64,000 bases of DNA from Orobanche coerulescens (lineage: Eukaryota > Streptophyta > Magnoliopsida > Lamiales > Orobanchaceae), in contig CM065802.1 in assembly GCA_033398695.1 (NCBI GenBank), forward strand, positions 166,899,965-166,963,964. Direction: 5' to 3'. Below the pieces are notes generated by a model, which saw only the letters and a program-made list of their open reading frames with translations, was not told the DNA's origin and searched no databases. How positions within the stretch are numbered: position 1 is the stretch's first letter; each line of letters starts with the position of its first letter. The position numbers were made by a program, and so were the translations under genes. This document shows, one piece after another, positions 11,110 to 21,422 of the stretch.

Positions 11110-11406
11110 AGTATAAGTGTTATTTTTGAAATCTTACATTGTAAACTATTGTTATAGGATACAATTTCTCGACGTTGTAAGTTAGTACTCAATTATGTTT
11201 GTCCGGTCAAGTGGCGGATAACGGTACTCTGTGACTATTAAAGTCGGATTTTTCAGTTTCCCACAACAACTCATATTTGTAGATATTTTCTTCAATTATT
11301 TTCATTTTTTTTTAATCATGGAAGAAACATTGTATAAAATTGAAAAAAAAATCCCTTTCTAAGCAAAAATGCAATTTTAAAAATTTACAAGGCAAGGCTT
11401 GAAAGG

Positions 11407-11940
11407 ATGAGGTTGCTTATGAATAAAAGCATACCTTTTGACATAAGATTCATAATTGAAGCCAAAGTAAGAATAGAGGGTGAATTCACAGAAACACCGA
11501 CTAGATTTTTACCAGGGCTTGGAAAAAGTTCATATGCGAAGAAACGACGAGCAAAGGTGATAGCCGTTTGTTATAAATGTGCTAGATAGAACTGTAATTT
11601 AAAATGTCGATCTTTAGGAATTCCATCTACAAACAGAGAAAATAAAATTCAGTTCATTAATGATGGTCTGAATAAAGAGAATTTAGATAATATCGAAATT
11701 TCTCTTGACACGCATCCTAGTGGACTCGTACATTACGGAATTCGATGTTTTTGGAATAAATTCAAACCAGAATATGAACAACATCTTGGGAATCTGACGT
11801 TAAAAGACCCTGTTTGCCAATTTGTAAGAAAATTGGATGGGAAGCTTCTCCCCGACTCATAGAAGGCGTTTAGGCCGTTTCTGAACGTAAAATCAGAGGA
11901 AGATGTGAGCCACAATCACAACTACTGTACATACGCGTAA
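11407..11940 (+). pseudogene. Unknown Cys-rich cargo ORF, copy 1, with stops
   Basis: Homologous along its length to the open 177-codon reading frame at 16318-16851. Here the frame is cut by a TAG at about 11587 (copy 2 has TGG after Arg) and a TAG near 11860 (copy 2 has CAG), and it has a small in-frame insertion near 11779. The first 60 codons are still open. It follows the primer site by about 300 bp and precedes the LOG-like gene. Confidence 0.7.
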
Positions 11941-12083
11941 GTATCTTTTATTTTTGTCGTGTGGTGAGATTTTCTGAATAAAAAAAGGTGATACGCAATA
12001 AATGCTTTCATTATTCTATTGAGTACTTGAAGCGCAATCAACGCAATCACAAACTTGTCAAACAATTTTTACCTTCTTTTTCC

Positions 12084-12094
12084 TCTATAAATAA
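12084..12094 (+). promoter_or_regulatory. TATA box upstream of LOG copy 1
   Basis: CTATAAATAAA, 79 bp before the LOG start codon, with a pyrimidine-rich leader (CTCTGTTTCTCTC) between. The same sequence lies before copy 2 at 17637-17647. It suggests that the cargo gene has its own promoter, separate from the LTR. Confidence 0.55.
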
Positions 12095-12172
12095 ACATTG
12101 TGCTTGTTTATTTTAATCATCCCTCAAACTTGCACTTTTCTCTGTTTCTCTCTAAATAATTTCTTTTCAAAA

Positions 12173-12803
12173 ATGGAGTCATCATCTTCAGCAAAAAAAT
12201 TTAGCACAGTCTGCATTTTTGGTGGAGCTAGTTATGGAAAAGAGGCATGCTTTCTTGAAAGCGACCCACAACTTGGGTCGTACCTTAGGAGAAAAATGCA
12301 TTCATGTAGTTTACGGAGGAGGAAGTCTAGGATTAATGGGACGCGCTGCTGCTTCTGTCTATATGGAAGGAGTAAGAGTGTTGGGAATAATTCCAAAACC
12401 TCTGGCTGAAAGTAAAATCACCGGGTCAACTATTGGAGATGAGTTTAGATCTGTAAATATGCAAGATTGCATAACTCACATGATAAATAATTCTGGCGCC
12501 TTTATCACCCTTCCCGGTGGTTTTGGCACCCTTGAGGAACTTTTTCATTTGGTTACCAGAGCCCAGCTAAATGTTCATCAAAAACCAATAGGTCTGCTTA
12601 ATGTCAATGGTTTCTTTGATGGTTTACTGTCTTTTATTGACTACTCTGCTAAAAAGGGTTTTATTTCCGAGCGTGCTAAACGAATCATAGTCGTTGCAAC
12701 AACACCAGAAGAACTAATAAAAAAACTCAATGAATTTGTTCCTCAACCAGATCCGGCTCTAGCTAAAATTGTCTGGATGGAAGATTTTACCGTGAGAAAA
12801 TGA
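12173..12803 (+). pseudogene. LOG-like gene carried by the retroelement, one frameshift
   Basis: Similar to the LOG family (cytokinin riboside 5'-monophosphate phosphoribohydrolases, which release active cytokinin bases in the cytosol). Start ATG 12173, stop TGA 12801; about 209 residues, close to the usual LOG size. Visible motifs are the N-terminal CIFGGAS strand-loop, YGGGSLGLMG (about 12312) and the phosphate-binding PGGFGTLEE (about 12513). The MHxRKxxM stretch typical of active plant LOGs reads MQDCITHM here, so the usual Arg-Lys pair is missing and activity may differ. One extra base near 12256-12263, compared with copy 2, shifts the frame after about 28 codons. An internal start at 12219 would lose the first strand. 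There are no introns, whereas plant LOG genes normally have several, suggesting a retrocopy. Confidence 0.8.
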
Positions 12804-13452
12804 AAAGTGGATTCATTCATCTCCCTTTGATAACCCATGTCGGACCTCTTGTATTTTTACTTTCTGTCGTGTGTAATAATCGTGCTAAATGGTGGCAGCT
12901 TAAGGAGTTTCTTCTTGATCTCTTGACGCGCATCTATTCGCGATTTATGTATTAATATTTTATTGCTGTAATTTTTATTGTGTTTTTTTTTATTAAAGCA
13001 TTGATGGCAGCGTAAGGCGACTCTTCGGACTTTCTTGATGCGCATCTTAAAAATTGTGTTATACTTCCGAGTATATTTTATTTTTGTTGTGTGCCTCGTA
13101 TATTTATTCTCATGCAGATTCTAAAAGGCGTTAGCTCAAGCATCAACTTTCTTAACAGGGAGTATTCTGCTTTTCTGCATTGCTTTTTATTTTATCTTTT
13201 AAAAACTGAGGACAGTTTTATTTTCAAGTTTGGGGGTGGTATATTTAATTATGTTGGTGTGTTGGTATTCTGGTGTGTTTTGATTATTTTGGTTTTTCGC
13301 CTTAATTTTTTTAGTATATATATATATATATATTATTTTGATTTGTGAGATTTCTAGATCTGGTCATAACACCAATAAGTTAGCTATATACAAGCTTCTA
13401 AAATCGTTTTAAACCGGTTAAAAAAATTGTATATTCCAAAAATTTTTGAGCC
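12804..13452 (+). other. Non-coding region after LOG copy 1
   Basis: Likely LOG 3' untranslated region and element sequence. At about 13191-13240 an AAACTGAGGACAG...AAGTTTGGGGGTGG stretch resembles the polypurine-flanking sequence of Athila/Tat-type elements, an extra copy of the one before each LTR. There is a short AT microsatellite at about 13314-13333. No gene seen. Confidence 0.5.
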
Positions 13453-14411
13453 TTAATCTCTCTTTCCAAGCCTTGTAGTTATCATATAAAATCGAGTCAT
13501 TCGTTACCTTGAGAAAAGAAGAATCAGTCGGTTGATGAAAAATAGAACTGAAATTTACTTAATTTGTGGAGTTTTTGATTTTTCATACTTAACTAATAAA
13601 TGATTTTCTGCAAAAATTCTATTCCCTAGAAAAAGGAGTCATTGGTGAAAAGAGCTACACGTTAGCAAATAACGGTGTGAAAGCTATCACCTTAAAAAAA
13701 TGACGAAAATGTGAAGTGTTGAGCAGCAACAGCTGCCTAATTTTGGGGGTCTTAAATTTTGCGAAAAATAAAGGACTAACCATTGTTGGTGCGTAGCTGC
13801 CGTCTCAGAAAAATTGGTGAAAAGAGCTACACGTTAGCAAATAACGGTGTGAAAGCTATCACCTTTTTAAAAAAAAGAGATAGAAATAGTTGGTGAAAAG
13901 AGCTACACGTTAGCAAATAACGGTGTGAAAGCTATCACTAAGAGATGTAGTTTATGAGCAGATCTGAATTAATTAGCGGCTGAATTTCAATACACTCAAT
14001 TTCGTGAAAATTCACAATATTTGATGACGCCAATGAAATTCTTCTTCATATTGAGTCGAAAAATAAATGAGTGATCAAGAGCAACCATTAAAGGGAGACG
14101 TGTGTATCACGAGTGGAAAATAAATAATCAACCTTTTAGGGGGAAACCTTGAATTTTGAATTACAAAATAAAAACCGTGTTTTAACTTCAAAACCATTAG
14201 TAGATTTATTTTGAATCTTGATTCATTTTTATCTACTGTATAAAGCTTGTTGTTGTGTATTAATGGCATTTTGATCTCCTTTTCTCTTTTTATATAATTA
14301 CTTTTTTTAATTTATGTGTATTAATTTTCTTATTTTTTATTTTTTTTATTTATGGAGTGTGATTAATAAAGAGTCTTGCTCGGGACTAGCAAGAATTTAA
14401 GTTTGGGGGTG
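13453..14411 (+). other. 3' internal region of array unit 2
   Basis: A close copy of 8528-9484, including the three hairpin repeats and the AAGTTTGGGGGTG tract before LTR2. The sequence before 13453 (TTTTTGAGCC) shows what lay left of unit 1 before element B arrived. No gene. Confidence 0.65.
13644..13939. repeat. Three 48-bp hairpin repeats, unit 2
   Basis: Copies at 13644-13691, 13816-13863 and 13892-13939, with the same foldable design as in unit 1. Unit-2 copies keep ACACGTTAG in all three. Confidence 0.85.
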
Positions 14412-16007
14412 TGATAAGTGTCAGTTTTATACACTTATCCATGGTTTGTATCGATAAATTTCACCCATAATTGAGCTAGTCTACTCGTTTTTTGCTTTTA
14501 ATTAATTAGTTTTTAATAATTTTATTTTTATCGGATGATATAAATCTAGTCTTAATCGGATTGAATAACTGATTTACTCAAGAAATAACATGTTTATTAA
14601 ATATTCTCTTTGTTTAATTTTGATATATTCATGTTGTAGTGCTTTCCGAGATGAATTCGGCAGTCTTTCCGGATTCAAAATCAGAGTTATATATCAAAAG
14701 TTATCATCCGAAGAAGATTTGGGGCAAAAACGCAAAGTCTGAGAAATTCTGGGCTGAAAACGTAACTCTCAAAGCAACCAGTGAGCAAATTGACGAATCC
14801 AAGTTACGGCCGTAACTACTGAATGTTACGGCCATAAGACATCCTTGTTACGGCCGTAACTCCTTAATGTTACGGCCGTAACTCTTGACAAATTGTTATA
14901 ATTTGTCTAATTTCTATACTTTTGTGTATTATTGAGGGGATGGCTGGCATTGATCCGATCTATTGTAATAATGCTGGAGTTTTGGAGCTACTAGATGACT
15001 TTAGGTGTATAGATAGACCCGTTAGATCCTTCATCATTCATCATTCATCTTATAATTTTTTACTTTTTGTAATCTTTTCTTTTTGTGTGAAGAACACACT
15101 TGTGTTCTTGAGTGATTTGTGTTAGTGTGGTATAGTATATGTTGTTCAGAGAGTTTATTGCTTCTTTCTCCTTTATCTACTAAAGGAGTGAGGATCAATT
15201 CTTTCTCTTGATTCAACTAATAATGACCACCAAAGCTTGTATTATTTATATTAAACCCTTCATGGGCTAAGTTACCTTTAGTTGAGATTATAAACAAGGT
15301 TAGTCATGTTATTTATGTTTGTATAAAGATCTATTGTGAATTACTTATTATTGTGTGTGATTTTCATTGTTTTAACAATCTTTATTTATTTGGCGAATAA
15401 ATGACGATATTTATGGTCTTCATATGTTTCGAAAGAAAATATTTTTGATTAGATCAAGTGATCTTCACTCTAAGTTGTTCTAGGGGATAGAAATATACCT
15501 CTAGAGCTTAGATGATTCTTTGAGTTATTTTCATAAATCCTAATGCTATGTATTGAAGCCAATCAACATAGAAATATAGTGGATTGATTCAATATGTAAG
15601 GGGCGTTTTATAGTTCGAAAGAGAAACCGTCTTTTTAAGGAAAATCGAATCTACACAACATAATAAGTAAATTCATCTTATGATCTCCTATACATCTTCT
15701 ATAACTAATGACGAACTAAGTTTGTAATCCCAACTATTTTATTTTATCGTTAATCAATCTATTATTATTGCAATCTTTTTATTTCCTTAAAATATTAGAA
15801 CTATTATTGCATTTTCTTTGCAATTATTAAACCAAACTCTTTAATTGCGTGTTTCACTCATCTTAGTATCTATAAAAATAGACTAATAGTGTATAATTCA
15901 AATTATAACCAAACTTCCTCGTGGGATCAATAAACCGGACTAAAAAAGTCCACTTACTACTTGATACGATATCGTGCCCTTGCGATAGTTACACTAAGAG
16001 CGTGTCA
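14412..16007 (+). repeat. LTR2 of the LOG element (1.6 kb)
   Basis: TGATAAGTGTC...GAGCGTGTCA, co-linear with LTR1 and differing by scattered substitutions and a few small indels. It serves as 3' LTR for unit 1 and 5' LTR for unit 2. Confidence 0.85.
14803..14882 (+). promoter_or_regulatory. Four palindromes at exact 22-bp spacing, LTR2
   Basis: Starts at 14803, 14825, 14847 and 14869. Three are perfect GTTACGGCCGTAAC; the second reads GTTACGGCCATAAG. The spacing is identical to LTR1. Confidence 0.85.
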
Positions 16008-16013
16008 AGTTTT

Positions 16014-16031
16014 TGGCGCCGTTGCCGGGGA
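16014..16031 (+). other. Primer binding site, unit 2
   Basis: TGGCGCCGTTGCCGGGGA, the intact tRNA-Asp-type primer site, seven bases after LTR2. Confidence 0.9.
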
Positions 16032-16317
16032 AGTATAAGTGTTATTTTTGAAATCTTACATTGTAAACTATTGTTATAGGATACAATTTCTCGACGTTGT
16101 AACTTAGTACTCAATTGTGTTTGTCCGGTCAAGTGGAGGATAACGGTACTCCGTGACTATTAAAGTCGGATTTTTCAGTTTCCCACAACAACTGATATTT
16201 GTAGATATTTTCTTCAATTATTTTCATTTTTTTTAATCATGGAAGAAACATTGTATAAAATTGAAAAAAGATTTCCCTTTCTAAGCAATTTTAAAAATTT
16301 ACAAGGCAAGGCTTGAA

Positions 16318-16851
16318 ATGATGAGGTTGCTTATGAATAAAAGCATACCTTTTGACATAAGATTCATAATTGAAGCCAAAGTAAGAATAGAGGGTGAATT
16401 CACAGAAACACCGACTATATTTTTACCAGGGCTTGGAAAAAGTTCATATGCGAAGAAACGACGAGCAAAGGTGATAGCCGTTTGTTATAAATGTGTTAGA
16501 TGGAACTGTAATTTTAAATGTCGATCTTTAGGAATTCCATCTACAAACAGAGAAAATAAAATTCAGTTCATTAAGGATGGTCTGAATAAAGAGAATTTAG
16601 ATAATATCGAAATTTCTCTTGACACGCATCCTAGTGGACTCGTACATTACGGAATTCGATGTTTGTGGAATAAATTCAAACCAGAATATGAACGTCTTGG
16701 GAATCTGACGTTAAAAGACCCTGTTTGCCAGTTTGTAAGAAAATTGGATGGGAAGCTTCTCCCCAACTCACAGAAGGCGTTTAGGCCGTTTCTGAACGTA
16801 AAATCAGAGGAAGATGTGAGTCACAATCACAACTACTGTACATATGCGTAA
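16318..16851 (+). CDS. Unknown Cys-rich protein, 177 aa, retroelement cargo
   Basis: An open reading frame of 177 codons between the primer site and the LOG fragment. I do not recognise the family. It is rich in Lys and Arg, with a possible metal-binding cluster CYKCVRWNCNFKC (C-x2-C-x4-C-x3-C) at about residues 56-68, and no signal peptide or membrane segment. It bears no resemblance to gag or pol motifs. An open stretch starting ATG at 16239 lies just upstream in another frame, so the original protein may have been longer. The copy in unit 1 is broken by two stops, so function, if any, rests on this copy. It could be a captured host gene or an element-specific accessory protein. Confidence 0.55.
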   Translation: MMRLLMNKSIPFDIRFIIEAKVRIEGEFTETPTIFLPGLGKSSYAKKRRAKVIAVCYKCVRWNCNFKCRSLGIPSTNRENKIQFIKDGLNKENLDNIEISLDTHPSGLVHYGIRCLWNKFKPEYERLGNLTLKDPVCQFVRKLDGKLLPNSQKAFRPFLNVKSEEDVSHNHNYCTYA

Positions 16852-16900
16852 GTATCTTTTATTTTTGTCGTGTGGTGACATTTTCTGAATAAAAAAAGGT

Positions 16901-17532
16901 AGGGGTGAGCAGAAAAAACCGACAAAAACCGATAATACCGAAAATACCGAAAAAACCAAAACCGAAAAACCAAACCAATAAGATATTGGTATGGTACGGT
17001 TCTTAAAATTTTGAAAACCGAATTATGCGGCTCGGTTTCGGTTTCAGATATGGATCCCGACTTTAAAAACCGAACCGAACCGATAAAACAGATGACTATT
17101 CTGCAGACTTTGTTTTTTCTTTGTGCAGGTTGTTATGAATTGATGGACTTGTGCTGAGGAGGAAATTCAAGACTTTTGTTTAATTTGATATTGGACTTTT
17201 TGAATCCTTAGTTATTATCATGTTATTGAAGTAGATTTTATTTTTATTCAAGCTTTGAAGTGGATTAATTATGTCTAAATCCTTTTATTTGAACTTACAA
17301 TTGTCTGATTTAGCCCAAGTAGTTCAATTTGGGTCTGACGCGAGCCCAAATTAAGTGGCCCATTTAATCAGCCCATTGACACTGAACCGCTACCGAACCG
17401 ACACCGAAACCGATCACACCGAGCCAATTTAAAACCGAATCATTTCAGTACTCAAATGCTAGATGCCGATAAGATGCGGTTCGGTATCGGTTTTAGCTAT
17501 AAACCGTACCAAACCAAACCGAGCTCACCCCT
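16901..17532. mobile_element. hAT-like non-autonomous DNA transposon
   Basis: A 632-bp insertion absent from unit 1. Ends are inverted: AGGGGTGAGC and GCTCACCCCT. The host sequence AAAAAAGGT is present on both sides, against one copy in unit 1, fitting an 8-9 bp target duplication in an A-run. The inner ends are rich in CCGAACCGA/TCGGTTTCGG words typical of plant hAT elements. No transposase ORF. It inserted after the array was formed. Confidence 0.8.
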
Positions 17533-17724
17533 AAAAAAGGTGACACGCAATAAATGCTTTCATTATTCTATTGAGTAGTTGAAGCGCAATCAACGCAATC
17601 ACAAACTTGTCAAACAATTTTTACCTTCTTTTTCTTCTATAAATAAACATTGTGCTTGTTTCTTTTATTCATCCCTCAAACTTGCACTTTTCTCTGTTTC
17701 TCTCTAAATAATTTCTTTTCAAAA

Positions 17725-17867
17725 ATGGAGTCATCATCTTTAGCAAAAAAATTTAGCACAGTCTGCATTTTTGGTGGAGCTAGTTATGGAAAAGAGGCAT
17801 GCTTTACTGAAGTAGCCCACAACTTGGGTCGTACCTTAGGAGAAAAATGCATTCATGTAGTTTACGA
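17725..17867 (+). pseudogene. LOG-like gene, copy 2, truncated to 47 codons
   Basis: Starts ATG 17725 and reads in frame through CIFGGASYGKE to CIHVVY, then stops abruptly where it joins the last 25 bp of an LTR. The frame continues through LTR and element D sequence to 18060 as a meaningless chimera. This copy has the correct frame where copy 1 has an extra base. TATA box CTATAAATAAA at 17637-17647. All catalytic motifs are deleted. Confidence 0.85.
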
Positions 17868-17889
17868 TAGTTACACTAAGAGCGTGTCA
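17865..17889 (+). repeat. Tail of LTR3 of the LOG array
   Basis: CGATAGTTACACTAAG...GTGTCA equals the last 25 bases of LTR1 and LTR2. The join to LOG shares only about two bases (CG), so an illegitimate deletion removed the rest of unit 2 and nearly all of LTR3. Confidence 0.8.
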
Positions 17890-18537
17890 GCGCCCCGTGC
17901 TAGGACTCCTCCAGGCAAAGACCGACCGCCCCATCGCTACATTGCGAGGCAAAATGTAGCCTACGGAGGACCCTCACAATTAAGTGAGTCGCGAGAAGTT
18001 AGCCATCAGACGGAATGTCGCTCGCGCACAAGACATATTCGTAGAGGTCGGTTCCATTGAATCCCACGATTGTGCAAAGTCTTTCCAGGCCGGGACATTC
18101 GGCCTCCCTCGAGGAATCAACAAAATTGAAGATCGCAAGAACCAAACTAAAGATAGCTCACTAAACGATTTATTTTCGTTCCCTTACTTTCACCAAGTAA
18201 ACAAAAACAAGGGGCAAAACGGAGCCATACATACGATCAGGAGGACGGAACCACATACGATCGGCTTTGTTCAAACACACATATGACGATCGGTTTTGTT
18301 CAGAAATTTACAAGTAAGAATTTTAAGTATACCAATTCATTCAGAGCTATTCATACAACGGCCGCTCCTCAAACACTTGTGTAAAGTCAAATGCGAAACA
18401 TTCAGATAGACGATCGTACAAGCAAGGAATCAGATGCAATTATGTACACACTCGTGTGAAGTAAAATGAGAAACATTCAGAAAGACGATCGTACAAACAA
18501 GGAATCAGATGCAATTATGTATTTTATTTCATTCAAG
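17890..18537. other. Non-coding region of D with 75-bp tandem repeat
   Basis: Downstream of the antisense gene. Two copies of a roughly 75-bp unit containing GAAACATTCAGA and ACGATCGTACAA lie at about 18373-18522. GATCGGTTTTGTTCA-like words also repeat at about 18240-18305. No ORF of its own. Confidence 0.6.
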
Positions 18538-21251
18538 TCATTTGTACATACGCCCAAAGGCAAAACACAATGAAACTGAAAAATTACGAGGGAAAATAAA
18601 ATGAAAGTGGTCTGACTCAGGCCGCCCCGCCTGGCCATCTTCACCAGCTGCTGGATCGGCGTGCGCTTCCTCGCCGGCTTCTGGATGAACGAGTTTGTCC
18701 GGCGACGGATACCATCTCAGGTCGATTCCGAGGTCGTAGAGGTCAAGGATCGGCACAAAAAAGGCCGGTTGCAGGAGATGATCAAGCACGTAGGCTTTGA
18801 AGTTATCGATCAGAGGGACAACCTCGAGCCCTCCCTTCTTGGCAGTGCGGATGGCGTCAGCGTAAGCCATGTAATAGGTAAACTCACCGACATACTCCAC
18901 GTTGAGTAAGGGATCGACCTCGGTCGCCCCCAACTTCTCCTTCAGCCCCGCGATTGTTTTGTCCGCATCCTGGAGCTCGGAAACCTTGGCGGCCAGCTCC
19001 CCCTTCGACGACTCCAACTCGCCATTTAACCGGTCCACCACCGCCTTCAGCCCGATCGCCTCCTCCTGCGAGGCCGCATGCAACCGACGGGCCTCCGTAA
19101 TCTGATCGTGCATCCGGTCGGTCGCCGACCGGGCCCGATCGAGTTCCTGCCTCATCCGGTCGAGATACTGCTTAGCCCACTTAGCCGTCTCAGCGTTCTC
19201 CTTCTCCATCATCGCAATCCTGTCGACTAACTCAGTGTTCCGACTCCGAGCAGCCTCGAGGTCCGAATGGAGACGGGCAGTAGAGGGCCGCCCCTCATAA
19301 TCCTTTACAGCTTGAGCGGCCATCATCGCCGCTTGGAGGGTCAGGGCAAGAGTCGCCTGCATTGCGTCTCTGGACCGTCGGCGCGCGATCGCATTCAGGT
19401 CGGTCGTCCAAGCCTTCTGTAGGGAGGAGATAGCCCAAGAGACATAGTGAGGAACGTCGCTTGGCTCGCGGGGAGACCTGCTCGCGAGGAACTCCAACAC
19501 CATCGGCGAGCCATTCAGGTCGGCAAGGCGGACCCTACAACAAGAGCAAATGAGTTATTGTGCCCCCTACACAAATGGCTTAACTCAACAGATCAACCAA
19601 GCTTACCTTTCGCCCTTCTCGGGGTCGCGGCCGAAAAAAGGCTTGCCCCGCGGGGTCTGGGCGTCAGCGGTCGCCATGGCCTGTAGGAAGGCCGATGAGG
19701 GCATAGGCCCCTCCGCCATTGGAACAGCAGAAATAGGAGGTGCGGCGACCGGCGGCACCACTGCCGATGCCTCAGCAGCAACAGTTGGCAAGGGCTCCTC
19801 CGGCCTCCGCCTCTTGCGGTTGCGCTGGAGCTGCTCCTTTTCCCAAGTCTCCGACTCGATGATCGGCACCATGAGAGGTCTCACCTCATGGATAGGATGG
19901 GTCGTCGCTGCAGGGGCACGGCCCTCCTTATTCCCTTGGCGGAGATGATTAGTAAGGCCAGGGTTCGACATAGCAATCTCTCTCAGCGGATCGGAGTAGC
20001 GGGGGAAGTAGATCTCTGTCAAAGAAGCATTCAACCAGGTTAGACATCTCTTTCAATCAAAGGCGATCATCAAGCAGAAAGGAGATCGTAAACATTTGTA
20101 CCTAGGACCTTCAAGTGGCGGGGAAAGCAAAACAACCGAGCGCCCAACCAATGAGCTTCGTTGTTGATCACGCGAGCGTCGATGTAACTGTCCGGAAGAC
20201 CGCGGATTCACTCCCAGACGATCAAAAAGTCAAATAGAAGGTCGTCGGCCGCTGGAACAAGGGAGCCTGCAAAAAGAAAACCAAATTAGATCAGTTCAAG
20301 GTGTATCCAAACAAAGGTAGAGTTAAAACCCTTACTCGGATTCCTCGCCCGAAAGCCGGTGGGGATATCCAACTCATCCTCGGGTTTATCACTTGTCGCC
20401 GACTTCCACGCTCCGCCGACCCAACACCATTTTGTCAGGTCGCCCCGGACCTTGTTTGGCACCCCAAGGACCACCCGGCCCATGCGACCCTGAATGTGGT
20501 AGCCGCCAACTGAACCCTTCTGCACCGTCAGCTTAAAGAGGTAGTTCATTTTCAGCGCATAAGGAAGACGGAACAACCGGTGATCGCCAAAAAGAGTCAA
20601 AGTGCTGACGATCTGCAACCAGGCGTTCGGCGTCAGTTGGAGCGGGGCCACATTCCAGGCGGTCAACAGATATGACACGACGAACGAAAATGGGAACCGC
20701 AATCCGGCCCCCATGATCAACTCGTTAACGGCGACCATACCCTCGGGAGGTTGGTCGGCGCGCTCATTCTCGGCGGGCACATACAGTGAAACATCGGAGG
20801 GGACATGGAACTCCGCCCTCCAACGACTCAAGTCCTTCTTAGTCGCCGAACTCTTGATCTAGCCGAGGGTCTACGGGGAGCGGTCCGCGGCCCGGAATGA
20901 TGTCTGCTTTATGGGTTCATAGGGGTGGGCGACCGAGTATACGTGAAAATCAAACTGAGGACGTGGTCCGGCCAGCCTCTCCATAAGCTCGGCAAATTCC
21001 AGAAAGGCCCGGACGAACACACTGTTCTGCTCCCAGCACAGTCTCACTGCCTCATCCTCGTCTACTGGCGACCGCCTCTGCTCCGCCGCCGCCGACCTCG
21101 CCGCATCAACCTTGTTGAAAAGCTCTTCAACCTCCACGGGTTCAATCCCGGCGCGAATGGCCTCGACGGCCGTCTCCACGTGAAAATCCGCAGAGGTTTC
21201 ATCCCGGGCAGTCGAAGTCGCAGAGGCGGAAGTGCTACCCGCCTCATACAC
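18538..21251 (-). pseudogene. Antisense gypsy-type transposon ORF (Transposase_28-like), four exons
   Basis: A spliced gene on the minus strand. Predicted exons are 21251-20336, 20266-20102, 20015-19607 and 19534-18538, with GT-AG borders (for example AAAG|GTAAGC, TTGTTGTAG|GG). Exon 1 contains the GLRFP...APLQLTPNAWLQ block of the plant 'putative gypsy type transposon' family; exon 4 is a long coiled coil ending in a conserved tail. Two TAG stops at about 20862 and 20873, and one TGA in exon 2, break it. The biochemical role of the family is unknown. It has its own TATA box, so it would be expressed opposite to the element's genome. Confidence 0.65.
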
Positions 21252-21413
21252 GGTAGATCCTCCTCCAGAAATGTTCGAAGAGAAAGGGGGGAGAGAAGTT
21301 TTTTTTCTTACCTAGAGAGAACCTCGATCGGCGCACGAAGCTTCAAGGAATTTCGGCTCTGTCTTCTTCTAAGGCAAGAGCGCATAAAGATCTAACCCCA
21401 GTAGCCCTAGCTC

Positions 21414-21422
21414 CTTTTATAG
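21414..21422 (-). promoter_or_regulatory. TATA box of the antisense gene in D
   Basis: CTATAAAAG on the minus strand, about 165 bp before the predicted start codon at 21251. Confidence 0.55.

Larger units (their letters stand above)
8528..17889 (+). mobile_element. Tandem array of a LOG-carrying LTR retroelement
   Basis: Two nearly identical units about 4.93 kb apart (8528 and 13453 begin the same sequence). Order: 3' internal region, LTR1 (9485-11085), primer site, cargo ORF, LOG-like gene, 3' internal region, LTR2 (14412-16007), primer site, cargo ORF, truncated LOG, LTR3 tail (17865-17889). Sharing of LTRs between consecutive internal regions fits unequal recombination between LTRs of the same element. 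The primer site TGGCGCCGTTGCCGGGGA is the tRNA-Asp type seen in Athila/Tat-like elements. No gag or pol is present, so the element would need a helper. Confidence 0.75.

Noticed and set aside
12219..12803. LOG copy 1 as an intact 194-aa protein from ATG 12219
   Set aside because: This start lies inside the first strand-loop in another frame and would drop the conserved N-terminus present in copy 2; a frameshifted gene explains the data better.
20925..21395. A 156-aa plus-strand ORF in element D
   Set aside because: It is the shadow of exon 1 of the antisense gene, which has the recognised motifs.
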